Shown here in pieces: positions 1-12,300 of a stretch of 64,000 bases of DNA. Position numbers and translations under genes: made by a program. The notes beneath the pieces are model-generated. The model had not been told where the DNA came from. It saw nothing but the letters and a program-made list of their open reading frames with translations, and did no database searches. Each line of letters begins with the position of its first letter. Position 1 is the first letter of the stretch. Source of the stretch: Branchinecta lynchi (Eukaryota; Arthropoda; Branchiopoda; Anostraca; Branchinectidae); the NCBI GenBank assembly GCA_023053575.1, contig JAKZAP010000007.1, forward strand, positions 13,607,508 to 13,671,507, read 5' to 3'.

Positions 1-228
1 TTGAGTTTAAGCCTATGTTAAGGTACAATGCATTACTGAAATATCATGACAAATCTTGTTGGTTTGGCTGGACTGAATGAATGAATGCAATCTATTCTCC
101 GACTACAGTTGATGGAGTAGTATGGGAAATAAAATAAAGAGAAACGAAGGCAAAAACTAACTGACTATAATAGCATCGAGCTATATAGGAAGTTTTCCTA
201 AAGAGAAACTCAAGCGTTTGAGGCCTAC

Positions 229-335
229 CTGCACCAGTAGTTTCTTTCTTGATGATTGCTATTTCCATATGTTTAATTTTTATCCTGACTAACAAGAAAT
301 ATATTTTTCCAACAATGACATCCTTCAAATGATAC
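229..335 (-). CDS. VPS26: VPS26 exon 5 (last in window)
   Basis: The exon encodes YHLKDVIVGKIYFLLVRIKI followed by KHMEIAIIKKETTGAG. The acceptor CTAG lies just above 335 and the donor GTAGGC at 223-228. It enters with one base, completing the AG carried from the previous exon, and leaves with one base. That exit phase falls at the conserved TG-x-G site of VPS26. The remaining C-terminal exons are beyond base 1. Confidence 0.93.
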
Positions 336-3300
336 CTAGAAAAAAGAAAGAAAATTTAGCTCATTAACACAGACAATCCGACTACTTTTCGTGTTTTTTT
401 TTAACTCTTGCTGAAGTGCACATCGATCCATTTTTGGTCTACGATCAGGCGGGTCTTTAATGTCTCACACGGATACTTCTAGACAGGCAACGGATTTCAA
501 ACTTGGTATCGCCTACATAGTGGAACGACTTTTCGAATTTCGAAAACCGGACTTCACTGTGCGATCGGCAAGGTACAAAAGCGATAGGAAAGAGGCCCAG
601 ATTCTTTCAATCTACCCCGTGCGGCTCAGGACATACTAAGGCCTCATAGACGGGTTACTGCTCATTTTCGTATGGCTTGGCGCCACTTCTCCCTCTTAAA
701 GCGGGCCACAAAAAATGGTATTTCTACCACATACACAATGCTAACCATCCCTACTCTCACTATGAATATTTTAAACCACTAAAAACACCGTAAGAGAATG
801 AGCAAATTAAAAAAAACCCACCAAATTTCCTTGGTTTGAAATAACTCTGTCTGGACTAAATCTCAGCGGATTATCCCGGACAGCTGTTATGGCACCAAGG
901 GTCAAAATAATAATTTCCATCTAATGCTTCAACTGTTTATTACAAATACAAATAAATTAAAAAACCAAGACCAGTGTGGTACCTCTGAAGACATAAAAAA
1001 ATTATCAATTAGGTCTTATAATTCTTTGCTAATTAATCCTGGAAAATCTCGTCATCTAGAAAAGAAGACTTTCGGCGTGGGTGTTTTCTCGAGCCGAAAC
1101 AGCAACCCGGCAATCGCGTTCAATTCAAAATAAACCTGTGGCATGCGATTATTAAGAAAAGGTAAACCGAATGTTTGGATTAGGACTTTAAGAGAAATAA
1201 AGTACCCAAAGGTATGTCATCTATTTAGAGTGTGTTCCACCCTACTTACCATAGTTACTACGCATGAGGTCACGAATTCTGGCTTTTTGCCCTCAAGGCT
1301 TGAACGATTTTTCTATTTTCCAGCAGAATATCATGCCACGGTTGAATCCGGCCAATCACGTTACACCGATGAGTAGTTACCACGCTTACTACACTCCCGA
1401 GCATGGTAAGCAAATAGTTGCTATTTAGGTTGGAACGGTTAGCGTAGTAACTTTTCACGACGTAGGAACGAAAACAGAAACTAATAGTTACTATTATTAG
1501 AAGGGTTGAGCACGCTCTTAGCGGGCCGGACTTCCGCTCGTTATGGAAACAAAGCAGACAAATCGCTTCACCAACTAAACGCGTTTTTCCACGATCTCCC
1601 AAATGGTTTGTGTCTCGGTTGTGGCTCGAAAAGAGTGTTTTCGCGGTCGTCTGTCTGGACCACCACTGTGAACGCGACCAACAAGGTTTTGTGGCTTGCT
1701 ATGTGGGCATATGGCTCGAATTTGAGAAACAACTGTCAAGAAGATTTTCGATTTTGTGGCTCGAATTGGGCGGGAAATTCAAACTTGCGGCTAATCTCTC
1801 ATCCAGAAACTCTTCAACGCACCATCTTCAACTACAAGAACCCAGCCCCTCAAACAGCAAGGATTAAGAGAGTAACCAGCCAGCTGAACCTACCAGAAGA
1901 CATCGCAACCATCGTGGACCTTGAAATTCGTCTCAGACAAGAGAGGGAACATCTCATAACCGCATCAACGAAGAAGCAGAAGCAACTGAAGCCGAAAGGG
2001 ATCCAGTCATTTGAAGGAAGGAAGGACACGCACTTCTGTTTCCGTGACAAACACTAAAAAACGTGTGGCAATCAAACATACCGCCCGCAAAAAATGTCTT
2101 GAGAATGGACACGCACGACCATCCACCAGGTTTTCCGTGATGAGTGGAAAACCGAACAGGTATACCAATGACAGTCCCGCTAAAATGCCGCACTCCGCAA
2201 TCGTCAGATATTTGATGGGGTATCTTCGTCCGGTAGAAATTCGGAAATCGGCCGCAAAACGATTCTCGAAAGCTTTTCAACGAATGATCGAGATAGGCAT
2301 CATTCCCCCAAAACCACGGAGTTTAAGTCGACTAGCATAATTTGACCTACTATGCGGGACCGAGTCAGATAAATGATTATCGTATCTCATATTATCCACC
2401 ACACACCACGCACCTCGGTTTTGGGGCTTGGGTCTAAAACGAAGCATTGGATGAAGTTTATGAAGAGAAAGGAAGCGAGAAGAAGGCTCCGGAACTACAG
2501 AAAAAGCTTCTAACTGAATATTGCGAGTTTTTTCGAAAAAAGGACAAAGAAATACTCCGCGGACCGCCCATATGTTACGAAAGAAGTTCAAGATATAGTT
2601 CGCGAAAAGCGTCGGTTATTCCGAAACGGAAGGTCGAAAGAGGCAAATAAACTGAAAAATCAACTACGCAAACTTACAAGACAAGCTGGATCTGCGTATT
2701 ACTCTACAAAAGTTCAACACCTTGCTGAACCAAAGCATCCGCAATGGTACAGAAATATAAAACTTTTAGTCGGTAAGGTGCGAAAGGGAATTGACTTCAA
2801 TCTTGAAGAAAAGGAAGTCGACACTGCAAATAAGTTAAATGTCCATCTTCTATAGTGCAGACCCTACCACCTCTCCCTAAGGAAGAAATTCCGGAAGTGC
2901 CCCCAAACTTCAAAAATTTTCCCTTGATAAACCCCCAAGATGTGGAACGTAAGCCCAAAGCACTAAAAAGAACAAGTATAACCCCAACTGATATTCCAAT
3001 TAGTTTAATAAAAGCTTTCCCCGATAAAACTTTTAAACCTCTATCTCAAATATTTAATGAAATAACCAGATCTGGAAAATATCCTTCTTTTTGGAAAAGT
3101 GGATTTGTCAGCCCTATGCCAAAGAAAGATTCCCCAAATGACTTCAGTGGTGTCCGCCCGATAACAATTACACCAATCTTTAGTAAGGTTTACGAGTAAT
3201 TCCTATCATCTTGGCTCAAAGAATCGATTCTAAAACACATTGACCCAATGCAGTTTGATAATCTGCCAAAAACCTCTCCAACCCATTATTTAGTTAGCTT

Positions 3301-6300
3301 AGTTGATAAGATCCTTAAAAATTTGGATATACCTGATCATTGGATCAACCTTATTGCCATCGATTTAAAAAAGGCGTTTGATCTCATTAGCCACAGCAAG
3401 CTCGTGGATAAACTTTTAAATAAATTTAATGTTGATCCCTTTCTAGTTAAGATAGCGGCAAATTTTTTAACCGGTAGAACTTGAGAACAAAATACAAAGG
3501 GGTCTTTTCAGATAGTTTACCAATTTTCTGCGGAGTCCCTCAAGGGACACTTTTGGGTCCTTTAATGTTTTTGGTAATGATTAACGAGTTTGCAACGTCT
3601 TTTCCTGATCGTTGGAAATATGTTGATGACTTGTCTGTTTTGGATGTCTGCCGTAAGAATTTTAAGAGTTCCGCATAAGTTATAACTGATGAAGAGCGTA
3701 TTCCACCCTTCCACAAATAGTAACTATTAGTTACTATTTCCGTTCCATCCTCACGAAAAGTTACTACGCTGACCGTTCCAACCTTGTCGGAATAGTAACT
3801 AATAGTTACTATTTGCTTACCATGCTCGGGAGCGTAGTGAGCGTAGTAACTACGCATCTCTATAACGTGATTGGTCGGGTTCGCCCCTGGCGTGAGATCC
3901 TGCTGGAAAATAGAAAAATCGTTCCAGCCTTGACGGCAAAAGGCCAGAATTTGTGACGTCATGCGTAGTAACTACGGTAAGTAGGATGGAACACGGTCGA
4001 AATATGCGATGAAGCGCCAGCTGATTTTATGTTCGTGAATATTGACAAATCGGTTATCCTAACTTTTTCTTTTTAAAAAGCCAACCTCAGTTTTTTCCAC
4101 CCCTATCCCAAATCCAACAAGGTGATGAAATTAAACTTCTTGGTGTTTACTTATAACGACAGATGTAAAGTGGAAAAAACAAACAGACTCGATACTGAAA
4201 CGAGGGAACATGGCCATCCGTTCCCTTAAGCTACTTTCTCGCTTTGGCGTTCCAACTGAACATCTCCTTAAAATTTATTTTTCGTTTATCCGTCCTATTT
4301 TAGAGTACTGTTGACCTGTTTGGCATTTTGGGCTTACTCGTGACCAGTCCGACTCGCTTGAAAGAATCCAATATAGAGCGCTACTCGTTGCATCTAAATC
4401 TCCTAAAGTCCCTTATATCAACCTTTTAAAAACTTTCAATCCTAGTACACTAGCGAGTCGTCGTGAAAAATTATCGGTAAATTTTGGTCTAAAAACTCTT
4501 AAACGCCCAATCCTCCCCCCTGATTTTGAAACAGAACGGCCAAGACCTCCAAGACTAGTTGCGAACCCAATTCCAAAACTGCAGCCTGTCCAATGCACCC
4601 ACGTAAAATACAGTAACAGCTTTGTTCCGTCATTCGTTAACTGTTTAACGCTTCATCCACCATTAAAGAGCCCACATGATTTTATATTGTTTTTTAAGCA
4701 CGTATGTTTGACCGTTTAGTAGAGTTTAATTAATTTTATATATTTTTTTCTGTTGTTTCGAAGCAAACCGAAATAGCAATTGACTCGGCAGTTACGCTTG
4801 CTTTATTTTGTTTATGTATATTGACGTGTATTTATATGCTGACGTTGGAATCAGTTAGTCGGCATAAGCCGTGAGTAAGATTCTTAATGAATAAACTATT
4901 TGATTTGATTTGAATCCATATTTAAACTTGGTTTTGTCAGATTATTACCATTTGCCTTAACATGTTTCTAAACTATATTAGTAAAGTGCTCAAGGAGTCT
5001 GGCGAAGACTGGACCTCTATAAGACCCGATTGTCTGGATCAAATTTTAAATTTTTGGGATCCCATCGAAACCTTTGGTCTTGTTACTTCCGCGGTTTGTC
5101 CGTCGCTGTTTTGCAATCACAATTTTTGTTTCCGCGACTTTGACACTATACAGGCATAATACCGTCTTCGTCTGTATCAGTATGAAAGTCTCACCAAAAC
5201 CAAAACAAACAAGCTCACCTTGACTTGTTGTATTCGAACTCGATATGCAGACAGTCCTCAATTCCCACTTCCATCTTGATGCTGCTGTTCACGTCTGGAT
5301 AGGATGATAAGGTGTGGACAGCAATGTCGGCTTCTTTCACTAAATCTGTCAGCCGTTTGATGACAGTCACCCGTAGAAAGTACCTACAAATTATAAGCTC
5401 ACTTGAAAGGTCCACTAGCTTTTCAAATTAGGCCATGCGAAATAGGTACGCAAAATATGGCCTCAACGGCAGACTGTACACGAGCTTCTGTTCTTCCACT
5501 AACTTACTCTTCGCTGGCCTTTTTCGAGCGCTCAGAGGGAAAGACATTAGTTGCGCTTTTGCAGATACCATGGTATCTGTTACCAGGGTAACTGGATCTG
5601 CAATTAGTCGTTTTTGCAGTTACAGTGGTATCTGATTTACTGTTGCTCTGCAAAAACGACAACTGCCGAAATTCCACTTTTCGAATTCATTCCAAAAGAA
5701 AAACTGATATTCAGTCACACCACTAAGTGCCAAACTTCTTTCCCACCAATTTGACAAAGATTGATAAAAGTGAGATGACTTTTTTGGGCCGTGGTATCTC
5801 AATATCAGATACCACGATAACTGGCCAGATACTACGATAACTGCAAAAACGCCTTTTGGCCATTGTGTCAGACACCACGATAACTGCAAAAACGACTTTA
5901 GACCGTGGTATCAGATACCATGGTATCTGCCAAAACACAACTCTTTATGTCAGAACTGGGAGTCACCACCATTTCACTAGTGGAATTTCTTGTTGCTGTC
6001 GATGATGACACCAAGGTGGAACTCTTCACCAACATCTTAGACTTGCGTTTAAGTTTCCACACGCTTATCGGCCACCGAGGGCTTAAGCACAGGTACGCTG
6101 GTTATCAAGGTATTTTGCAAAGCTGTATGTTGGACCTCAGTGTCCACATTTACTATCCACTCAGTGGAACACACTCCCACCTCCCCTACCCATTCTTAAA
6201 AAAATCTGAGATCCGGGCATTCGGTGTTAGAAGGCGGGCATTGCATGAAACGCCCAAGAGAAGATTCAACAAATGCCAGTCAAACTGCATCTAAGTGAAA

Positions 6301-9300
6301 CAAGTTCATTTCTCAGCCCAGTGCTGTATTTATTTTTCGCAACATTGTAAACTACAAGAACTTGGATTTGAATAACCGCCCGCATATAAAAACCAAACAA
6401 AAAAGGTGGACGGTTATTATTATTCTTTATCTGGAAGCCAAGAGTAAAATACAAGCTAAATCTTACGTAAAGCGTGTTTGATGGATCTCAATAGTTGACG
6501 GACCTAACAACGTGGACTCTATCATACAGATGGAGGTGCGTCGTGAGAAATCTTAGGTTTGGTCCCTTGAGGTACTTCAACCATGACAAAAAAACAGATG
6601 TGAAAATTCTCTATTGCCCTCCTGCTCAGCTATGTCAAGGACAAATAAACCAATAAACTGTCAAAAGTTTCAGAACAGACAACACAAGGATGCGCGGTTT
6701 CAAAAGACAACACCTGAGATGTAAACGTTGTCGCGACAAACGTTGTGTATGAAATATTATGAATAAAAAGCATTGCCAGAAAGAGCCATCTGCTGACTTT
6801 TTTGGATGTCTTCATGATGTCGGAAAATTCAGCAGATGCTTTTTTGGCGGTTTTTCTGCTCTTCCTGCCAATGCTTGTTATGCATTAAATTTGTCGCGAC
6901 AACAGATTACATCCCAGGTGTTGTCTGTTGAAACCGAGCATCCGTGTGTTGTCTGTTATGAAACTTCTTACAGTGTAGAACCGTCTTTGGTCGCATGTAT
7001 CGACTACTGATACCCCGACAAAACTGAGCCGAGCTTGAGCCACTTGCTGAGCTTTCAGTTGACGCCCGCCTACTTCCCTCTTAGCCACTGCGCATGAGAG
7101 GAAAAGACCGTAATGTAGCGACGTCACAGTGTTCAACAACCAACAGTCGCTTACTCTCGACTTTTCTTCTCCGCGGACTTACTGCGATGAGCTGTTTTGT
7201 AGAGGTAACGAATATATTCCACGTAGCTCCTAACCTCCACCTGTTTGCATCGGGTAGGGCATCGTGATTTCTTCAACTCCGCATGGTCATATACAGAGAT
7301 TGGGAGACGGAGGTTCTTTTGATTTTTTGTTCCTGATTATACTTGAATAAAGCGATGATACGCTTTCTGTCTTGCCCTATTTAAGCTAAATTAACAACTT
7401 CGCTGTTAATCTGATCTGAATTCCGGCTCTTAAACCCTACCTTAATCGGACGTTCGCTCCAGTATACGACTCGTATGGCTTCTCGACATTGGTAAACTCA
7501 AAGTTGAGACTCACGGAATGAGTCAGCTCCCCAGGTCGGGCCAGCTCCTTAATTAGAGACTGAAACTCGTGGTGGTTGCCGCGGTCATAGTAGAGTTCAA
7601 CTTGGCCTATGAATTCAACTTTGATGCCTTGATGTTCTAGTTTGCTGCCAGGTTTTCTAAGTGTAATATTCACCTAGAAAAGTTCTCTGATTAATGTTCA
7701 TGTTCAAATTAAAAATTAATTCGCATGATAGTAAGCAACACGTCACAGAGCTTGATTCACAGGCCAATACTGGTGACGATGTCTATCTGGAAGCTGGAGC
7801 CCAAGAGTAAGGTACGGTGGCCCCTTAGAACAAAACTCGAAGGACCCGTCTTCTCTATAATACGAACACAACTATCTACCTCAATCGCTCCAAGTCCCAT
7901 CGTTTAGCACAGCCTATCCGAAAATCAGGCATTTGTGGTAGACTGCATAAGACTGAGTGTTACGAGACTCAGTATTCAGCCAATAAACGTCAGGAGTACC
8001 CTATCTTTTAATCTGCATAACTCCACTTCAAAACAGCAGTAGCCTACACTACGGCTTAATTCCGTCTTCTTTGTCTTCATCAGATCAACTGCGAACTTAA
8101 TTTTCTGATAAACTTTTCCCAGCATAATAAAGAGGCACTTTTTTTTAAATCCGCATACTTCTGCATCTTTTTCTTTGCCTCTGCTCTCGATTCTTCTTAC
8201 ACAGATCCCCATTAAAACGGATGTAGCCCCCCCCCCCCCCCCTGTAGGTGTAACTAAGGAGAGGGGGGGGGCTCACATGGTCTGAGAAGAATATTTGTCG
8301 GCACAATTTGGCCCAAAATACGCTTTTGTTGGCGCGAAGCCCCGGCAAAAGCATAACGACATTATTTCTCGGCAAAATTTTGCATACAAATCAGCTGTAA
8401 TCTAGCCAACAGGAATGCTTCTGAAGCAATCCGTCGGCGCAGTTTCACCACAAATAGCTTCTGTCGCTGTCGGGCAAGAAGCCCCAACAAAAACATACAG
8501 AGATTCCTTGTTTTTTGTACAAAAATCCTTTTCTAGTTACCGCATTCTGATTCGAAATCCAACTTGTCGGCAAAATTAAATAGTATTAATGCCACACAGA
8601 TGCCACACTAAACATGAAATTTTGTTTCAACTCTCTTACCAAACCGATAGAAAGACGTCTGAGGAAATCCGTCGGCACATTTTTGCTAAAAAAAAACATT
8701 CGTCGGGCGTGAAGCGCCGACGAAACTATACCGACATTTGTGTCGCGAGTGACTTTCGGCACAAAAATTAGCTCCGGACAAAACCCTGTTCTATTAACCT
8801 TGTTTCAGTCAGCATATTCTACTTCAAACCCAACTTGTCGGCAAAATAAATCAAGGCAAAATAATAAAAAAGTAATTTCGCACGAGACATAAATTTTAGC
8901 TTCTACTCTTCAATCAAACTGACAGGAATACTTCCAAGGAAATCCTTTCGCACAACTATGCCTTTATAAGATTTTGCGGCATGAAGCGCCAATAAAATGC
9001 ATCAACTGTCCCAGAAATGTTCAACTGCAGTGCCTTTCTTGGAGTGAGATTTTGGAATTTGCGCTAGATAAAAAACTAAAATTTCTACGGAAGTAGTTGA
9101 CCTTGGAAAAAAAAGAAGATAAATCTAAAAAATTTCAATCATCGCCCCACCCCACCCCAGCGACTTCGTTGTACCTACAAAAGGTCAAGGCCGGCTTATG
9201 CGACACTCTTGAGACAATTTACCAGCTTCTGTCATCAAGCCAAAAATTCACAGTCTCTCACTGCGACGATATTCCGTCGGCACTCTCAAATTTTTCGGCA

Positions 9301-12300
9301 GATTTTGGATTGCCCCCCCCCCCCCCCCCCTAATATGGTAGTTACGCCCCTGCTAAGCATCAAATATCTTCATGAGATCAACTGAAAACTTACTTTTCCT
9401 GATACACTTTCCCCATCATAATAAAGTGGCAATTTTTCTCGTATCCTTCCTTCTTCTCCACGTACTTCTGCAATTTTTCTTGCCTCTGCTCCATCCAGAA
9501 TGATGTCAATGTCTGCTGACTGTCCAAAGCCAAAGAAACTCTGTAACAAAAACTACATTGCAGGAACAACTTGAAAACTGGGATCACAAGGGGTGAACAA
9601 CAACAACAAACGTGAAGTTTGGAGGAAAGACGAGACTGAAACTACAAGAAATGTAGGTCGCTTATTAATTGCGCCTTCAGATGATACTAAATTTATGGTG
9701 ACAAGAGTTTACTCAAGTCGGTGACAAACCATTTGCGAACAAGACATTTTTTTCTAGCCTACCTAGCAAACGGCGTGTCGACTTTGAAAACTGCTTAAGT
9801 CATTTTGCAGCCCCTGAAAAGTACTGCAAAACGAGTTTGGAATTTTTCCGCCACTGTCGATTCGGACGGACAGGATTGAAATAGATATTTTCATTTAACA
9901 TGGAGAAAAGCGTATCTACATGATCTTTACGAGTTTCAAAGTAGACTATCGTTCCGCCTTAAATTGGGGTGAACCAAATAATGAATTTGTACTACCGAAA
10001 AACTAACCAAAAAAATAAGGAACAGATCGGGAACGGTATAACAACCGAACTTCGTAATGGAATAAAACTCTTGTTAGAACACGCTAACACAACCGAGTCT
10101 GGCAAGTCTAGTAATACAAACGAAACAAAAATCCTGTGAATGACCAAATTCGGTAACGAATCAGAACCAAATGAATCCGATTAATTACCGAATTATAAAA
10201 TGGACCGAACTCGGTAACAAATGAGACCAAATAAACACGTTAAATCACCGAATTTACGAAGGCACGGAGCGATTGCGGTGAATCGATGCAGACTGAACAA
10301 AAGTTGGATGAATTGCCAAATTCGACAAGCAAACACGTTAAACCACGCAATTTGAAAATGTGGGGTCAAAAGATTTTTATAAAAACGGCCGCCGTGATGC
10401 CCTTTTCAACCGGAATTTGCCCTTGGGAAAAATTAGACCAAGTACCCAAAATGCAGGGAGGGGGGGGGGGGGGCTCCCCCTAGGCGCCCCTGCTTGGGTT
10501 ATATTCCCGTTGTAAACCATGGACTCATTTTTTTTTTTTTTATTAACAGAAAGACCAACTGTTCCGAGTTTCGCTTACCGACAAAACGTTCCCATGACAA
10601 AACGTCCCCGTGACAAAGAGTCCCCGTCCCCATGACAAAACGTCCCTATGACAAATCGTCCCCGTGTCAAAACGTCCCCGTGACAAAACGTCCCCGTGAC
10701 AAAACGTCCCCGTGACAAAACGTCCCCGTGACAAAACGTCCCGGTGACAAAACGTCCCGTGGCAAAACGTCCCCAAGCATGGATTTTTAAGTTCGCCTCG
10801 ATCTTCAGGTGCATGATCGAGGTAAAACAACTTCATAGTGTGCATTACAGATGTGGGAACATTCCTTCTGGCAGGAAAGATCTGACATAGGACTGACTGC
10901 TTCATAAATGTATTGTTTCCGATTAAAATATATAGTGTAATATGCCTTGCAATGGACGATCAGTTCTAGGTCGTTTGATTGAAGCAACTTGCACTATCTG
11001 AGGAGCACCAGTATGCTCCTCAGAGAAAGGGGAAACCTGCTGTGGCTCAAAGATAGTCAAACAAGGAAAATGTAAAAATAAACGTAGTGCCGTTATGCTG
11101 AATAAAAATGACATGGGAAGCCAGGAAACAAAAGCGGATGGGACAGTTAGTTAGGTAGAGGGTCATAGAAAATCTAGGTTAGACGGGTGTTGATCCTTTA
11201 ATAAAATCTTTTAATAATAAATATCACGAAATCAAATATCGAACAAAAGCGAGATCAATGAGTTATATCGTAGAGTAAACTAGCACACAAAATAAACCAG
11301 TTAAAGAAAAGATAAAACGAAAACTGACAAACTACTAAATCTTTGCACTTTCCTTAAGAAATGGCTATAGCCGGGAGCAACACTTAGGTTTGTTACTTGA
11401 GTATCGGTTAAATGATGAAATAGTCAACCCGTGGTGGTTCTCAAAAGTTTATATTCCAAAAACATTTTTTATCTGAACTGATGATGCAATCAGTAGTCCA
11501 ATAGGCCTAGCTATCTCTCAGCCATGAAACAAAAAAAAATACTATAGCTGGGACGTTTTTTTCGTGGGGACGTTTTGCCACGGGGACGTTCGTCAGGGGA
11601 AGTTTCGAATGGGGACGTTTTGCCGACGACCCGTTTATCACCCACCGAGCACGAACGAATGAGGTCGGGCAAGAAAACTCACTCAAAAACCTTGCTTTTT
11701 ACAAAAGAAACTGTGATCGGTCCACAGGAGCAACTTGTTTTATCCCCAATCCGTCATATCCTTCACATAAAGCTATTTCCTGCAGTCTCTATGCCACTAT
11801 TGCTCCTTGGCAAATGTGTAGTCCATGCTTTCACACAGGGAGCAACCAGGATTGTATTTTCATTTCAGAAAAAGTATTCGGTAGTGCTTTATTCTTGCTA
11901 GACAGTTTTCAAAAAGAGGGTTGAGGCCTGTTGGATAGAGGGGTATTCATCTTGGTTCTTCAGCAACCTGTCATATGTTTCACATAAAGCCATTTCTTGC
12001 AGTCTCTATGCCTCTACTGCACTGTCAGAACTTTCATAACAGATAACACAAGGATGCCCAGTTTCAACAGACAACACTTCGGATGTAACCTGTTGTGATT
12101 TTGAAAACTTTATACATTAAATATTATGTATAACAAGCATTCCCAGGAAGAGCCGAAAAAAATGCTGAAAAAGCATCTGCTGACTTTTTCTCATGACAAC
12201 AAGCAAAAAAGTCAGCAGATGCCTTTTTGGATCTTACCGGCAATGCTTGTTATGCATAACATTTAATGCATAAAGTTTTCAAAATCACAACAGATTACAT

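Noticed and set aside
1506..2057. 183-codon frame as a host gene
   Set aside because: It starts inside family A copy 1 and runs towards the LINE remnant. There is no supported motif or splice context.
10580..10774. Short evenly spaced repeats that could suggest a CRISPR array
   Set aside because: Units are contiguous 16-mers without spacers in an animal genome. This is a minisatellite.
10543..10905. 120-codon minus-strand frame rich in GTFCHG/VTGTF repeats
   Set aside because: It is the translation of the 16-bp tandem array and has no other support.
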